Counted from the stretch's first letter, positions 19,756 through 28,587 are shown. The stretch is DNA of 64,000 bases from Symbiodinium natans (GCA_905221605.1 CAJNDS010000435.1:621730-685729), one strand, 5' to 3'. A program made the numbers and translations. The notes: generated by a model from the sequence alone, not told the origin.

Positions 19756-19829
19756 GCCATGACCTTCACGCTGGTCGGATTCTGCGCGCTGACGCACGCC
19801 ATGTACGCTGTCCAGGTGTACCTCGGCAG
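19756..19829 (+). CDS. Cation channel exon: S5 helix
   Basis: AMTFTLVGFCALTHAMYAVQ forms a membrane helix with the F---G--AL-HA-Y spacing of an S5. It starts in phase 0 after ACATAAG, consistent with the linker exon. The end is uncertain: GT at 19816, GA at 19830 (best phase match to the pore exon) or GT at 19870. Confidence 0.7.
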
Positions 19830-19978
19830 GATGAAAACCCTACACCCGGTGGTGGCGGCGGGCCTCACAGTTCGTGCGTAGCCCGAAGCCCGAACCCTGA
19901 ACCCGAAGCCCTACATCAGTATCCTGAGGCCCACGGTTTCACGAGAATTGTTGGAACTCGAGAGGGTTTGGCACCCAG

Positions 19979-20067
19979 GCATGCTAACCACCTGTGGCCG
20001 GACACCCTGTTCAACACCTTCACCACGCTGATCACCCAGGCCTGCTTGACTCCGGACGTGGCACCTG
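19979..20067 (+). CDS. Cation channel exon: pore helix
   Basis: HANHLWPDTLFNTFTTLITQ then ACLTPDVAP follows TTTGGCACCCAG. The NTFTTLI-Q stretch fits the pore helix of Ca/Na-type channel domains, where a conserved F, T and hydrophobics precede the filter. The filter residue itself cannot be assigned, so ion selectivity is unknown. The donor GTGTTT gives phase 1. Confidence 0.7.
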
Positions 20068-20139
20068 GTGTTTCTTTTGGAAAAATCAGCCCAAACAGTC
20101 CCTCTAAACCCCAAGCCCACAGTCAAAGTTACGACATGA

Positions 20140-20182
20140 GGCTGCAGGGTTTAGGGTTTAGGGTTTAGGGTTTAGGGTTTTA
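20140..20182 (+). repeat. TTTAGGG array
   Basis: Five to six units just downstream of the pore exon. Confidence 0.95.
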
Positions 20183-20343
20183 GGACTTCTGCGCGCTTGG
20201 GGGTCTGGAGTTCATTCTGGATCAGGGTTTTTTGGCTTAGGGCTTGATTTAACTTAAGGGGCGCTTCAGAGCCTCAAAGCCACCCGTCGGGCTGGGGCTT
20301 CGAGCTTTCTGGGGGGGCTTAGGGCCTCGCTCGGACCCTTTAG

Positions 20344-20392
20344 GTACGAGGACCCTGCGTGTGAGGTGTGTCAAGGATCAGGGGGACCAAAG
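20344..20392 (+). CDS. Possible exon, cysteine-rich loop
   Basis: YEDPACEVCQGSGGPK is open between GACCCTTTAG and GTGTGC. It could belong to the outer loop between pore and S6, but its phase does not match the preceding exon. Confidence 0.4.
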
Positions 20393-20458
20393 GTGTGCTG
20401 GCAAAATTTAGGGCTTCACCGCCCGAAGCCCCAAGAAGCTCCAGCTTGCGAGCCTCAA

Positions 20459-20525
20459 CCTAGGGTTTAGGGTTTAGGGTTTAGGGTTTAGGGTTTCGGG
20501 TTTCGGGTTTAGGGTTTAGGGTTAA
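20459..20525 (+). repeat. TTTAGGG array
   Basis: Nine units, two of them TTTCGGG. Confidence 0.95.
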
Positions 20526-20536
20526 GCCCTGTAAAG

Positions 20537-20570
20537 CCACCGCCGCCGAACCGGGGCTCCACATCTCCGA
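20537..20570 (+). CDS. Predicted exon, pore-S6 loop
   Basis: TAAEPGLHIS plus two bases follows CTGTAAAG. Its 5' phase fits the pore exon ending at 20067. The donor may be GT at 20571 or GA at 20569; only GA gives the phase needed by the next exon. Confidence 0.45.
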
Positions 20571-20644
20571 GTCCTGGCTACGCCTCCCAAAGCCCACAAA
20601 CTCCCAAGGCCTGCACAAAGCCTCACACCCTCATGAATATCCCT

Positions 20645-21118
20645 AGGGTTCGGGTTTAGGGTTTGGGGTTTGGGGGGTTTGGGGGGTTTTGGGGGGTTTA
20701 GGGGGTTTAGGGGGTTTAGGGGGGTTTAGGGGGGTTTAGGGGGTTTAGGGGGGTTTATTTAGGGTTTAGGGGTTAGGGGGTTTGGGGGGTTTAGGGGGTT
20801 TAGGGGGGTTTAGGGGGTTTAGGGGGGTTTAGGGGGGTTTAGGGGGTTTTTTAGGGGGTTTGGGGGGTTTTGGGGGGTTTAGGGGGGTTTAGGGGGGGTT
20901 TAGGGTTTAGGTTTAGGGGGTTTAGGGTTTAGGGGGGTTTAGGGGGTTTAGGGGGGGGGTTTAGGGGGTTTAGGGGGTTTAGGGGGTTTTGGGGGTTTAG
21001 GGGGGGTTTAGGGGGTTTTGGGGGATTTGGGGGTTTAGGGGGTTTAGGGGGTTTAGGGGGGGTTTAGGGGGTTTAGGGGGTTTAGGGGGTTTAGGGGGTT
21101 TAGGGGGGTTTAGGGGGC
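20645..21118 (+). repeat. TTTAGGGGG-type G-rich array
   Basis: About fifty units of TTTAGGGGG and TTTGGGGGG with variable G-run length. One of the two largest G-strand blocks in the window. Confidence 0.97.
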
Positions 21119-21175
21119 TTTGGGCAAGCCTAACACCCCAAGAAGATCGCTGAACCCCATCCCTCAAAGACACTT

Positions 21176-21460
21176 AACAAAAACCCCAAACCCTAAAGCC
21201 CAAGCCCTAAGCCCCGAAGCCCCAAGCCCCGAAGCCCCGAAGCCCCGCAACCCCAAACCCCCAAACCCTAAACCCCAAACCCTAAAGCCCAAAAGCCCCG
21301 GCAGCCTAAACACCAAACTCCTAAACCCCAAACCCCCACACCCTAAACCCCAAGCCCTAAACCCGAAACCCCAAAAGCCTAATCCCAAGCCCTACCTAAA
21401 CCCCACACCCTAAACCCCAAACTCCCCAAGCCCTAAGCCCTAAACCCCAAACTCCCTAAG
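21176..21460 (-). repeat. Degenerate CCCTAAA/CCCCAAG block
   Basis: C-rich units of mixed sequence form the inverted partner of the preceding G-rich block, just upstream of the next exon. Confidence 0.85.
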
Positions 21461-21481
21461 TCTCCCCTTCTTAGCCTGCAG

Positions 21482-21536
21482 GGCCTTCCGGCGAGACCTC
21501 CCGAGGATGGTCTGGAGCTGCTGGTGCTCTATGGAG
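21482..21536 (+). CDS. Cation channel exon: lead-in to S6
   Basis: GLPARPPEDGLELLVLYGG follows CCTTCTTAGCCTGCAG. With a GC donor it ends in phase 1, which joins perfectly to the S6 exon to give LELLVLYGG-VLFFSVF. An alternative frame is open but would not join. Confidence 0.65.
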
Positions 21537-21552
21537 GCTTTCTAAGGGGGGC

Positions 21553-22190
21553 GTTTAGGGTTTAGGGTTTAGGGGGTTTAGGGGGTTTAGGGGGTTTAGG
21601 GGGTTTAGGGGGTTTAGGGGGTTTAGGGGGTTTAGGGGGTTTAGGGGGTTTAGGGGGTTTAGGGGGTTTAGGGGGTTTAGGGGGTTTAGGGGGTTTAGGG
21701 GGGTTAGGGGGTTTAGGGGGTTTAGGGGGTTTTTAGGGGGTTTTTAGGGTTTTGGGGGGTTTTTGGGGGGGTTTAGGGGGGGGTTTGGGGGGGTTTGGGG
21801 GGGTTTGGGGGGGTTTTGGTGGGGGTTTTTGGGGGGGTTTGGGGGTGTTTGGGGGGGTTTGGGGGGGTTTGGGGGGGTTTAGGGGGTTTAGGGGGTTTAG
21901 GGGGTTTAGGGGGTTTAGGGTTTAGGGGGTTTCAGGGGGCTTTAGGGGGGCCATAGGGTTTGGAGTTTTTCAGGGTGTAGTTGGAGGCTTTCTAAGGGGT
22001 TTCAGGGGCTTCAGGACTTAGAGGGTTGAGGGGGTTTAGAGGGTTTAGGGGATTTGGGGGGTTGAGGGGGCTCTAGGGCGGTAGGGTTTAGAGGGTCTAG
22101 AGGGTTTAGAGGGTTTAGTTAGAGGCTTTTAGGGGGTTTCAGGGGCTTTAGGGCTGAGGGGATTTAAGGGGTTTAGAGGGTCTAGAGTTT
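21553..22190 (+). repeat. TTTAGGGGG-type G-rich array
   Basis: About seventy units, at first regular TTTAGGGGG, then TTTGGGGGG, then decayed. It occupies most of the intron before the S6 exon. Confidence 0.97.
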
Positions 22191-22194
22191 GGGC

Positions 22195-22268
22195 GCATAT
22201 ATATATATATAAGTATATATATATATATATATGCACAGAGATACATCATATACGTACACACACACACC
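22195..22268. repeat. AT then CA dinucleotide repeats
   Basis: Two AT tracts (about 22197-22232) are followed by a short CA tract. Confidence 0.93.
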
Positions 22269-22286
22269 CGCTTCTCTCTTGGCGAG

Positions 22287-22366
22287 GTGTTCTTTTCTTC
22301 TCTGTCTTCGTGCTGAACATCTTCATCGGCGTCATCGGCGAGCAGTATAGCAAAGAGAAGGATCAG
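22287..22366 (+). CDS. Cation channel exon: S6 helix and post-S6
   Basis: VLFFSVFVLNIFIGVIGEQY then SKEKDQ is a textbook S6 of the voltage-gated Ca/Na-type channel superfamily: hydrophobic pore-lining helix, an asparagine at mid-helix (FVLNIFIGVI) and a charged exit. The acceptor is CTCTTGGCGAG. A GC donor (GCAGCG) ends it in phase 0, matching the exon at 23123; a GT at 22375 is the alternative. This is the most diagnostic exon of the gene. Confidence 0.8.
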
Positions 22367-22427
22367 GCAGCGCGGTGGTTGTGGTTCTATGGGCCATTCC
22401 CGTTAGCCTGTGCTGTGAATTTTGGTG

Positions 22428-22490
22428 CCCCTAAACCCTAAACCCTGAACCCTGAACCCTAAACCCTAAGCCCTAGACCCTAAACCCTGG
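22428..22490 (-). repeat. CCCTAAA/CCCTGAA array
   Basis: Nine units downstream of the S6 exon. This is the clear exception to the usual orientation around exons. A similar tract lies at 22611-22668. Confidence 0.92.
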
Positions 22491-23122
22491 GACGCTCGGA
22501 GCCACAAGCCACCGTGAAGAAGACACAGAAAATAACCCCATAGATCTACCCTGCTTCCAAATTTTGTTGTGGAAAGAAGCTGGCAGCTACACACTGATGC
22601 TGTACTGAATCTAAACCCTCAACCCTAAACCCTAAGCCCTAAACCCTCAACCCTGAACCCTGAACCCTTCTGATCTCCCACGCCTCTCAAGGGTAAGAAG
22701 CCTTCAAGTGGAATGAGGGAATAGGGTGAAGTGCTTTGCAGCACCTAGACGATGGGAGGGTACCATGACTGGTCGAACCTTCTGTGCTCTCAACGAAGGT
22801 CGGAAAGGTTTGCTGAGTGTTCTGCGGAGTTTAGGGGGCTTCAGCTTAGCAAGGAATAGTCGGGCCTAGGGTTGGGATCCCCTGCAGGTTAACCTCATGT
22901 TCCTGAGCGTGCGAGCGGGGAGCCCAGCTTCGTTGTCGTAGTTCTGAGCAACACGCACAGTACTATGTGCGTTCATGTACCTTAATACCCTACACTGGTA
23001 ACTCAAGTGAAGTTCCTTCACACGAACCCAGCTAAAAAGGCTTTAGAGTCTATGTTTTGTTGTTTGGAGGCTGAAAGGCAGTTTAGGTGCTTTCTTTGTG
23101 GGACAACGTGATCTTGTAGCAG
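22491..23122. other. Intron-like sequence
   Basis: Unique sequence with a second short C-rich array. A weak coding-like segment at 22742-22798 does not fit the phase of its neighbours. Confidence 0.45.
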
Positions 23123-23181
23123 AGTTATGCCCTCCTCATGATCTACCGCCAATCCGCTGCCGTGATGGTTTCTCTGGAAAG
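23123..23181 (+). CDS. Channel exon, post-S6 region
   Basis: SYALLMIYRQSAAVMVSLE follows TTGTAGCAG in phase 0, consistent with the S6 exon and a GC donor. The donor is GTGGCA. The amphipathic character suits the cytoplasmic helix after S6. Confidence 0.5.
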
Positions 23182-23204
23182 GTGGCATCATGGATAACGA
23201 CTGT

Positions 23205-23298
23205 TTGCTTAAGAACCCCCCAAAAAAGTTAACAATATACTTCCTTATAAGGGCACTATAGGGAGAATGATGTTACATCTTGTTGAGTTCTCAAGCAA
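23205..23298. mobile_element. Palindromic element, family C (copy 2)
   Basis: TTGCTTAAGAACCCCCC on the left pairs with TTGAGTTCTCAAGCAA on the right. The core CTTCCTTATAAGGG and CTATAGGGAG matches copies 1 and 5. The AG of CTCAAG can serve as acceptor. Confidence 0.8.
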
Positions 23299-23310
23299 AT
23301 ATTGGAGAAG
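23296..23310 (+). CDS. Possible micro-exon
   Basis: Fifteen bases between CTCAAG and GTTGTT. Joined to the preceding exon they give S-KYWR without a stop. Too short to be sure. Confidence 0.35.
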
Positions 23311-23410
23311 GTTGTTAGCTTGCACTTTCGATTTATCCGAACCAGCCTTCAAGGAATCGACAAATTCTAGTTGAGTCTGTGTATTTGGGAGCTAGCAAAA
23401 TGCTCATTTA

Positions 23411-23503
23411 GGATGTTCCCCCTTATACTAACAGTCCTTAGGGAGTATAAGAAGGGGTACTATAATCCTTATGAAGGACTGTTAGCACAAGAGGGGAACA
23501 TCC
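23411..23503. mobile_element. Palindromic element, family A (copy 1)
   Basis: GGATGTTCCCCCTTATACTA and AACAGTCCTTA on the left pair with the complementary AAGGACTGTTAG and GAGGGGAACATCC on the right, an inverted repeat of roughly 30 bases. Confidence 0.85.
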
Positions 23504-23585
23504 GAAACCCCCATACTTAAGATTTTTTACATTCAGGTTGACGTCTTCACGACTTCGGCTCTTTTGTTTCTTGTGCTTTGTGCAG

Positions 23586-23620
23586 AGAGAAGCAAGAAGC
23601 TCGAAGTGCTCAACCACCGC
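23586..23620 (+). CDS. Predicted exon, charged
   Basis: RSKKLEVLNHR is the preferred frame after CTTGTGCTTTGTGCAG, a strong acceptor. The donor would be GC. Confidence 0.45.
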
Positions 23621-23688
23621 GCTATATATATATATATAATTAAAGCTTAGGCCCCTGAGTTAGTTCATCTCTCTGTATGTTTTTCTAG

Positions 23689-23933
23689 GGCATGTTTCCT
23701 CCTACGCCTTGCAAAAGCACTGTGCAACACCGGTCATTCTATGGAGTGGCTTTGCGAAGTGCTGCCGGCCTATCGTAGACCGCGACGCAGAAACGATCAG
23801 GAATTTGAACAGCGGGGGCCGGATAGCCCTTCCGGTCACCCCGGAACAAATACATGGGGGCTACTCCAAAATGGTGGTCATGTTAGGGGTTGCTAAGTCT
23901 GCGCATGACAACAAATCCTCCAAGAGACCTTGA
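23689..23933 (+). CDS. Terminal exon of the channel gene
   Basis: After the strong acceptor CTGTATGTTTTTCTAG an open frame of 81 codons ends at TGA. It includes RPIVDRDAETIRNLNSGGRI and LPVTPEQIHGGYSKMVVML. The composition is that of a soluble domain. Length, acceptor and stop make it a good last exon. No family is recognised. Confidence 0.7.
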
Positions 23934-24165
23934 TGTCGGGAGCTGGACATATGTTCTTTGCCCAAGTGATACACAACCCAAAACTCTTAGCTCTAAAACC
24001 CTGGTCGCCTAGCTTTCCGAGTTCAAACAAGGGGGTTCTTGGACGCCCTACACTTTCTTGCTTTAGCCCCATTAGGGTTTTGGGATTAGGGTTTAGGGAG
24101 CATCCCTCACCACACTGCTGCTTCCAGCCTGGATTCGCCAAGGGTTTGCTCATCCTTTTTGGTAG

Positions 24166-24252
24166 GTAACCTTTATCCTTTTTGGTTATATATATATATA
24201 GAGAACCCTTCTATACTTAATAGGTCAGCCTTTTTGGGGCTAGGGTATTCAG
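24166..24252 (+). mobile_element. Introner-like element, family I (copy 1)
   Basis: It starts GTAACCTTTATCCTTTTTGG and ends GGTATTCAG, so it carries intron-like ends. The middle holds a short AT tract. It resembles copies at 37500, 46474 and 55177. Confidence 0.6.
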
Positions 24253-24284
24253 CCCGTAAGTCTTGTTTGTTCTGCTATGCTCAG

Positions 24285-24320
24285 GCTTCCTCGTGCCTGA
24301 CCTACCTTTTGCGGATCCGC
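24285..24320 (+). CDS. Possible exon
   Basis: ASSCLTYLLRIR lies between CTATGCTCAG and GTTTTT. It lies after the terminal exon of the channel gene and may start another gene. Confidence 0.4.
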
Positions 24321-24379
24321 GTTTTTCCATGCGGCTTGGCATTCAGGGTACGCAGCCAGCAGACGTCCATACCACCCAG

Positions 24380-24642
24380 CATTTCCTAAACTCGTTAGAC
24401 TCTTTATCCTCCGAACCGAAGGCTGCGCCTCTTGGATGCTATCACCGCAACAAGCCCTCGACAAAATTTTGGCAACCCATGCTGAGGCAACCTTGTCACG
24501 AGCACAACCGCTGCCATCGTTGCAGCTTGGCTGGGTTGCCCGAGACTTCTGGCCTTGGGCATCAGCATGCTGCATCTTACATATCTGTGCGTTTCTTTGC
24601 TTCGGATGGCGAGGTGCTGTAGAGCACCAGGTAGTGTTGTAG
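24380..24642 (+). CDS. Coding-like block, strand and frame uncertain
   Basis: After CACCCAG a frame stays open to TAG and contains PQQALDKILATHAEATLSRA then WVARDFWPWASACC. A second + frame and a 178-codon - strand frame (24249-24785) are also open. One is probably real, but the sequence does not decide which. No family is recognised. Confidence 0.4.
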
Positions 24643-25097
24643 AAGGCTCGCGGTCTTAGGATGATTCCGGTGCGTCCTTGTAGACACATGGTTTGATGCT
24701 TGGGTTTTGGGTTTTTTGGTCCGACCTTCCACTGCAAAGACACAGAGCTCCAACCCCAAAAATGTTTTGCAGTCTTCAGCTTCACTCTGGACGCTTAGAG
24801 CCCTCGACCCTAAACCCAAACCCTACAAAACCCTAACAACCGGCAGCATCCCACGGCGATTTCATGGCCCGAAGTTCAGGTATCTCGGGTTTGGGGTTGC
24901 CGTTCTTCAGATGCATGCTTCGGAGGCATCCTTCAAACGTAAGAATATAAACCCCAACTCGTTGTTAAGGGTTGCTCTGATCCTGGCTTGTGGGGTCCAG
25001 CGCCTTGGGCTGTGGCTTCTGGAGCTTTGGGCTTTTGGGGTTTATACCGGTTACAGGCTTGCGGATGTAGGGACATCGTGATGCATCTCTGAGACAG
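24643..25097. other. Intron-like sequence
   Basis: Unique sequence with scattered single telomere units. No exon is supported. Confidence 0.4.
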
Positions 25098-25167
25098 GCT
25101 GGCGTGTGCGTGTTTTCCACGCTGACGCTTCAAGTGCTGGCGCTGTTCTACGGGAGGCGCTGGGCTA
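25098..25167 (+). CDS. Predicted exon, transmembrane helix
   Basis: AGVCVFSTLTLQVLALFYGR then RWA is a clear hydrophobic helix followed by arginines. The acceptor is CTGAGACAG and the donor GTGTAA. It suggests a second membrane protein downstream of the channel gene. Confidence 0.65.
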
Positions 25168-25252
25168 GTGTAAACCGGCCCTAGCCACTCATTGTTAGAA
25201 GCGGCCCATGTACATTGAATGGCTACTTGGGTAGCTTATGTTTGGTTTGCAG

Positions 25253-25306
25253 GGGACTTTTCCTTGGGGGCGATCGATGTCAAGATCAACACTGCAGCGA
25301 TGCAGG
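25253..25306 (+). CDS. Predicted exon, unidentified
   Basis: DFSLGAIDVKINTAAMQ follows GTTTGGTTTGCAG and precedes GTCACA. Confidence 0.55.
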
Positions 25307-25869
25307 GTCACACCAGCATGGGTCGTAGCGTGTTCGCCTTTGAACTACGGCTGCCATTCGTTCGTTGTGGGTTGGGGCGGCGGGAGACGAGCCGACCTTA
25401 ATCAACTATTGCGACATCCTTGGGTTAGCTTGTTTGAAGCCTTGAACTTGACTGCCCAAACCCTTAGAGCCCTTAAGAGTCGTAGGCCCCTGGACCCCCC
25501 GAAGCCACAGGACAACTCCCTGAGGCGTATGGTGGGTTGTATCACTTCCCTGTGCAGACCGAGCCCCAACCTTCTTCTCAGGTGAAGAGGTCCCAAGGAT
25601 TCGGTATTGAGGCGCTCTGCACCAACTATAGATCTTCTCTGAAGCCGCCCTATTAGGATTTAATGTTCAGACCCAGCCCTACCCGACCCTGAGTATCCTT
25701 TAGGGTTTAGGGTTCAGGGTTTAAGAGCACCCCGACAAACATATGGGACTTCAGCCCGACCCAGGTCACAGATTGGGTGGGCGGGGTTGGCAGGGAACCA
25801 CGGAAAGAAGACACCTTTAAAACCCCTGGGCCCAAACTGCCTCACAACTCATCCCCCCCCCCCCCCCCC
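25307..25869. other. Intron-like sequence
   Basis: No firmly supported exon. Several frames stay open to about 25590 without good splice edges. A poly-C tract lies at 25853-25871. Confidence 0.45.
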
Positions 25870-25934
25870 CCAGGCCCTAAACCGCCCAAACCCTAAACCC
25901 TAAACCCTAAACCCTAAACCCTAAACCCTAAACA
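25870..25934 (-). repeat. CCCTAAA array
   Basis: Nine units directly upstream of a predicted exon. Confidence 0.96.
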
Positions 25935-25942
25935 CCCTATAG

Positions 25943-26010
25943 TCCCTTCTTGAGGCAGCTGCCCGGCCTGCTGCAGCTGTTTGCCTTCGTGGCCTGCCGG
26001 GGCCCTGGGG
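25943..26010 (+). CDS. Predicted exon, hydrophobic
   Basis: PFLRQLPGLLQLFAFVACRG follows CACCCTATAG. The donor is GTTGAA, or GTGGCC after LFAF. It could be a membrane helix of the same protein as 25098-25167. Confidence 0.6.
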
Positions 26011-26031
26011 GTTGAATCTGCCTTCTGAGGG

Positions 26032-26145
26032 TTTGGGGTTTAGGGTTTAGGGTTTAGGGGTTCAGAGTTCAGGGTTTAGGGTGGGGGTTTGGGGTTTAGG
26101 GTTTGGGGTTGGGGGTTAAGGGTTTAAGGTTTAGGGTTTCGGGTT
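26032..26145 (+). repeat. Variable TTTAGGG array
   Basis: About fifteen units with TTTGGGG and TTAAGGG variants, downstream of a predicted exon. Confidence 0.92.
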
Positions 26146-26442
26146 TAGGGAGGGCTCTGGTTTTCGGGCCTCAGGAAAACTTGGGGTTCAGGGGCTTTAG
26201 TTTGCAGGGTTTAGGGCTCACATTGAAGGGTCTCAGGAATCAGGGTCAGGGCTTTTATTTGTAGGGTCTAGGGCTTGCCGGGTGTTGGGCTCAGGGCCTG
26301 GCTTGGCTTTCAGGGTTTCGGCTTGGGGTTGGGGGCTCATGGTGTAGGGTCTAGGGCCCTTCTGTAGGAGCACTTCCCTTGCACGATTGTGGGCACTTGA
26401 AGGCACCCCCAAGGCGCCACAAGCCCTGCATGTTTGGGGTCT

Positions 26443-26495
26443 AGCCCTAAACCCTAAACCCTAAACCCTAAACCCTAAACCCTAAACCCTAAACC
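26443..26495 (-). repeat. CCCTAAA array
   Basis: Seven to eight perfect units. Confidence 0.96.
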
Positions 26496-26584
26496 ACTTT
26501 GCTGGGGCAGAGGGGGCTGGCTCCAAAAACGGTTCGGGCTTAGGGGGCAAGCGTCCGAAAGCCCAGACCGAAACACGGCTAAAG

Positions 26585-26631
26585 GGCTCCGAGAGTTCGA
26601 GCGTGTGGCCACAGCCGGAAAGGGGCGCAAG
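26585..26631 (+). CDS. Predicted exon
   Basis: GSESSSVWPQPERGA lies between CTAAAG and GTTTTT. Confidence 0.5.
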
Positions 26632-26864
26632 GTTTTTGGGAGTTCTAGGCGGTTCAGGGAGGTCAGGGAGTTTAGCGAGGTTGGGAGTTTGGAGAGCTTA
26701 TGTGTTGGTCTTGGGAGTTAAGGCTTAAAGGTTTCGCTGGGACACAAAGTTCGCACCCCTAAGGAGTAAAGTTGCGAAGTACATTCATAACTCCACATGG
26801 CCCATGGAAACGTGGTTTTTTTTCTCCAGGGCCCTTGATCCACCCTTGTGGGTCTTGAGGTCAG

Positions 26865-26925
26865 CTGATCACGTTCATTGCGACGATTCAGCAGCTGGGG
26901 ACAGAATATTCCGCATCGCCTGAGG
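26865..26925 (+). CDS. Predicted exon, pore-helix-like
   Basis: LITFIATIQQLGTEYSASPE follows GAGGTCAG and ends at GTTTAG. The F-AT-QQLGT pattern is reminiscent of a channel pore helix, which would fit the hydrophobic exons upstream, but this is a weak inference. Confidence 0.55.
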
Positions 26926-26967
26926 GTTTAGGGTTTTACGGTTTGGGGTTTAGGATTGAGGGTTTAG

Positions 26968-27066
26968 GGATGTTCCCCCTTCTATACTAACAGTCCTTAG
27001 TGGGGATAATAATGGGGGGGCACAAAAATCCCCTATTTAGGACTGTGAGTAGTTTGGGGAACGTCC
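26968..27066. mobile_element. Palindromic element, family A (copy 2)
   Basis: GGATGTTCCCCCTTCTATAC and CAGTCCTTAG on the left match GGACTGTGAG and GGGGAACGTCC on the right. It adjoins a degenerate TTTAGGG tract. Confidence 0.8.
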
Positions 27067-27298
27067 CAACGGAAGGGGTTGGTTGTGCTTTTTTTTTCTG
27101 TCGCACGGGAGGGGGTTGGAGAGGGTTTCGGGTTGTGTCTTGAGTAGCCTGTGTACCCTTGCAAAACAGGCGCTAATTGAGGCACACTGCCTTTCTAAGG
27201 GTATGCAGGTTCCTTAGCTAGTAGGCATCCCACGTGGGCTCGCAATCTCCGACTGAAGAAGCAGTGCCGGTAAAGTAGGGAGCGCTAAGCAACACAAG

Positions 27299-27381
27299 TT
27301 GCACCCGTTTTTCGCGGGTTGACTGGTGGGACCTCCTTGACCAGACCATGGAGCTTCATCCCGAAGTGAAAAGGGAAAAGG
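27299..27381 (+). CDS. Predicted exon, acidic
   Basis: RVDWWDLLDQTMELHPEVK then REK is open after CAACACAAG. It ends at GTTTAG from a TTTAGGG array, or at GTGAAA. Confidence 0.55.
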
Positions 27382-27465
27382 GTTTAGGGTTTAGGGTTTA
27401 GGAGACCGTAAGAGATGTGTGTGGGCACGTGTCCTAAACCCAATCCTCTAGATCCCCTGCACCAG

Positions 27466-27546
27466 GTGCAAGGGAAGCGATTTTCCATGGACGGATCGGG
27501 CCTGGTGCCAAACAGAGACACTTGGTCCGGCATTTTCAAGGGCTAA
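27466..27546 (+). CDS. Predicted exon, possibly terminal
   Basis: VQGKRFSMDGSGLVPNRDTW then SGIFKG reaches TAA at 27544-27546. The acceptor is CTGCACCAG. If GC at 27542 is used as donor it is internal instead. Confidence 0.6.
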   Translation: MQGKRFSMDGSGLVPNRDTWSGIFKG

Positions 27547-28111
27547 GTTCAGGGTCAGGGACCCTAAGCCCTGAACCATAAACTCCTCTCAAGCCAATCA
27601 GTCTTCCCAATAAATCCTCATGTTACATTCACGGCCCTTTTGTATTCTTGTTTGTGGGCCCGACTGTAGGAACCTCTGTGCCCCATAAACCCCCTAGAGT
27701 AATCCCTATAACCCCTAGAAGCCCTATGATCCCTCTGCGCCCAGTTCCGTCGAATCCTCCGGCGGGTACTCCGCCGTTGCCACAAGGCGCGGGCATGGGC
27801 TTCTTTCTAGTGTCTTCCTCTGAGGGGTAAGGGCTGGCGCAGAATCTAGGAAGGAGCGTCCCTTATGGAGTTGGTGTTGGGGCTTATGTGGCAGCCCTCC
27901 GCTCCTCCCACTCCCCTCTCATGTCTTTTTGCTGTTCAGGGTGATATCCTCTCCCGGTCCTTTCTCCTCCCATCCCACGTCCTTCCCCCCCCCACCCCCC
28001 GGCCCGTCCTTCCCCCCCCATCCCCCAGAACATTGGTCAAGTAACTATTCTCCTGCTTTGTGAACCGAAGCCCCAAACCCTCACCCGAAAAGTTGTTGCA
28101 ATCCTGCACAG
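27547..28111. other. Intron-like sequence with C-rich tracts
   Basis: Unique sequence with poly-C tracts near 27986-28025. No supported exon. Confidence 0.45.
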
Positions 28112-28147
28112 GCCTTCCGGCGACAAGAAGCGACTTGGCTCATTAAG
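28112..28147 (+). CDS. Predicted small exon
   Basis: AFRRQEATWLIK lies between ATCCTGCACAG and GTGGCT with whole codons at both ends. Confidence 0.6.
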
Positions 28148-28175
28148 GTGGCTCGGGGTCACAAAAAATGTTGCA

Positions 28176-28312
28176 ACTAGCGCCGCCACCACCCGTACTA
28201 CTGCCATACTGCTACTACCGCTGCCCCTATCACTACTACCATTACTACCACAACTACCACGACTTTCACTACTCCCACTACTACAACTACCACCACCACC
28301 ACTACCGATGAA
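28176..28312. repeat. Imperfect CTA/CCA trinucleotide repeat
   Basis: ACTACTACC and CACCACCACTACC motifs recur throughout. The tract lies in a presumed intron. Confidence 0.85.
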
Positions 28313-28392
28313 TGAAATCGGTGTCTGTTACTCAGGGCTTTGAGGGGAGGGTCTAGTTAGGGTTTAGACTTCACAGTTCTTGGGGCCGGCAG

Positions 28393-28432
28393 ATTCGAGG
28401 ACCGAAATGAAGGGAAGGGCGCTGCAAGGGAA
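28393..28432 (+). CDS. Predicted small exon, charged
   Basis: FEDRNEGKGAARE follows GGGGCCGGCAG and precedes GTGTAG. Confidence 0.55.
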
Positions 28433-28587
28433 GTGTAGGGGCTTGCAGTTCAGGAATTCATGGTTACCTTGCCCATGAGCCCCCCTTGCATCTGAAACTC
28501 TAAAAACGAAAAGGTGCCCGGCATGTTCCTCTTTTTGGAAAAGGAGGAGCTAGCACAGACTTGTAGCGTTCGCCTTGGGGAGTTGAG

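Larger units (their letters stand above)
321..23933 (+). other. Predicted span of a multi-exon cation channel gene
   Basis: This is the inferred extent of one + strand gene of about fifty small exons. The N-terminal part has ankyrin-like pieces (2884-2960, 5638-5685). The middle has several hydrophobic exons. The 3' part has an ordered S4-S5 linker, S5, pore helix and S6 (19099-22366). A terminal exon with an in-frame stop closes it at 23933. Phases agree between 19099, 19346 and 19756, between 21482 and 22287, and between 22287 and 23123; elsewhere they are untested or do not match, so some exons may be missing or wrong. The true start could lie left of the window. Treating the ankyrin-like and channel parts as one gene is an inference from strand, order and the lack of an internal stop exon. 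Confidence 0.55.

Noticed and set aside
21120-21413. NPKP-rich repetitive protein
   Set aside because: It is a translation of degenerate CCCTAAA/CCCCAAG units, as are many other NPKP- and GLGF-type frames in the window.
20645-22190. A true chromosome end
   Set aside because: The G-rich arrays are variant, alternate in orientation and lie inside a gene; unique coding sequence continues on both sides.
22742-22798. Coding-like segment PRRWEGTMTGRTFCALNE after the S6 exon
   Set aside because: Its required phase cannot be produced by any donor at the end of the S6 exon.
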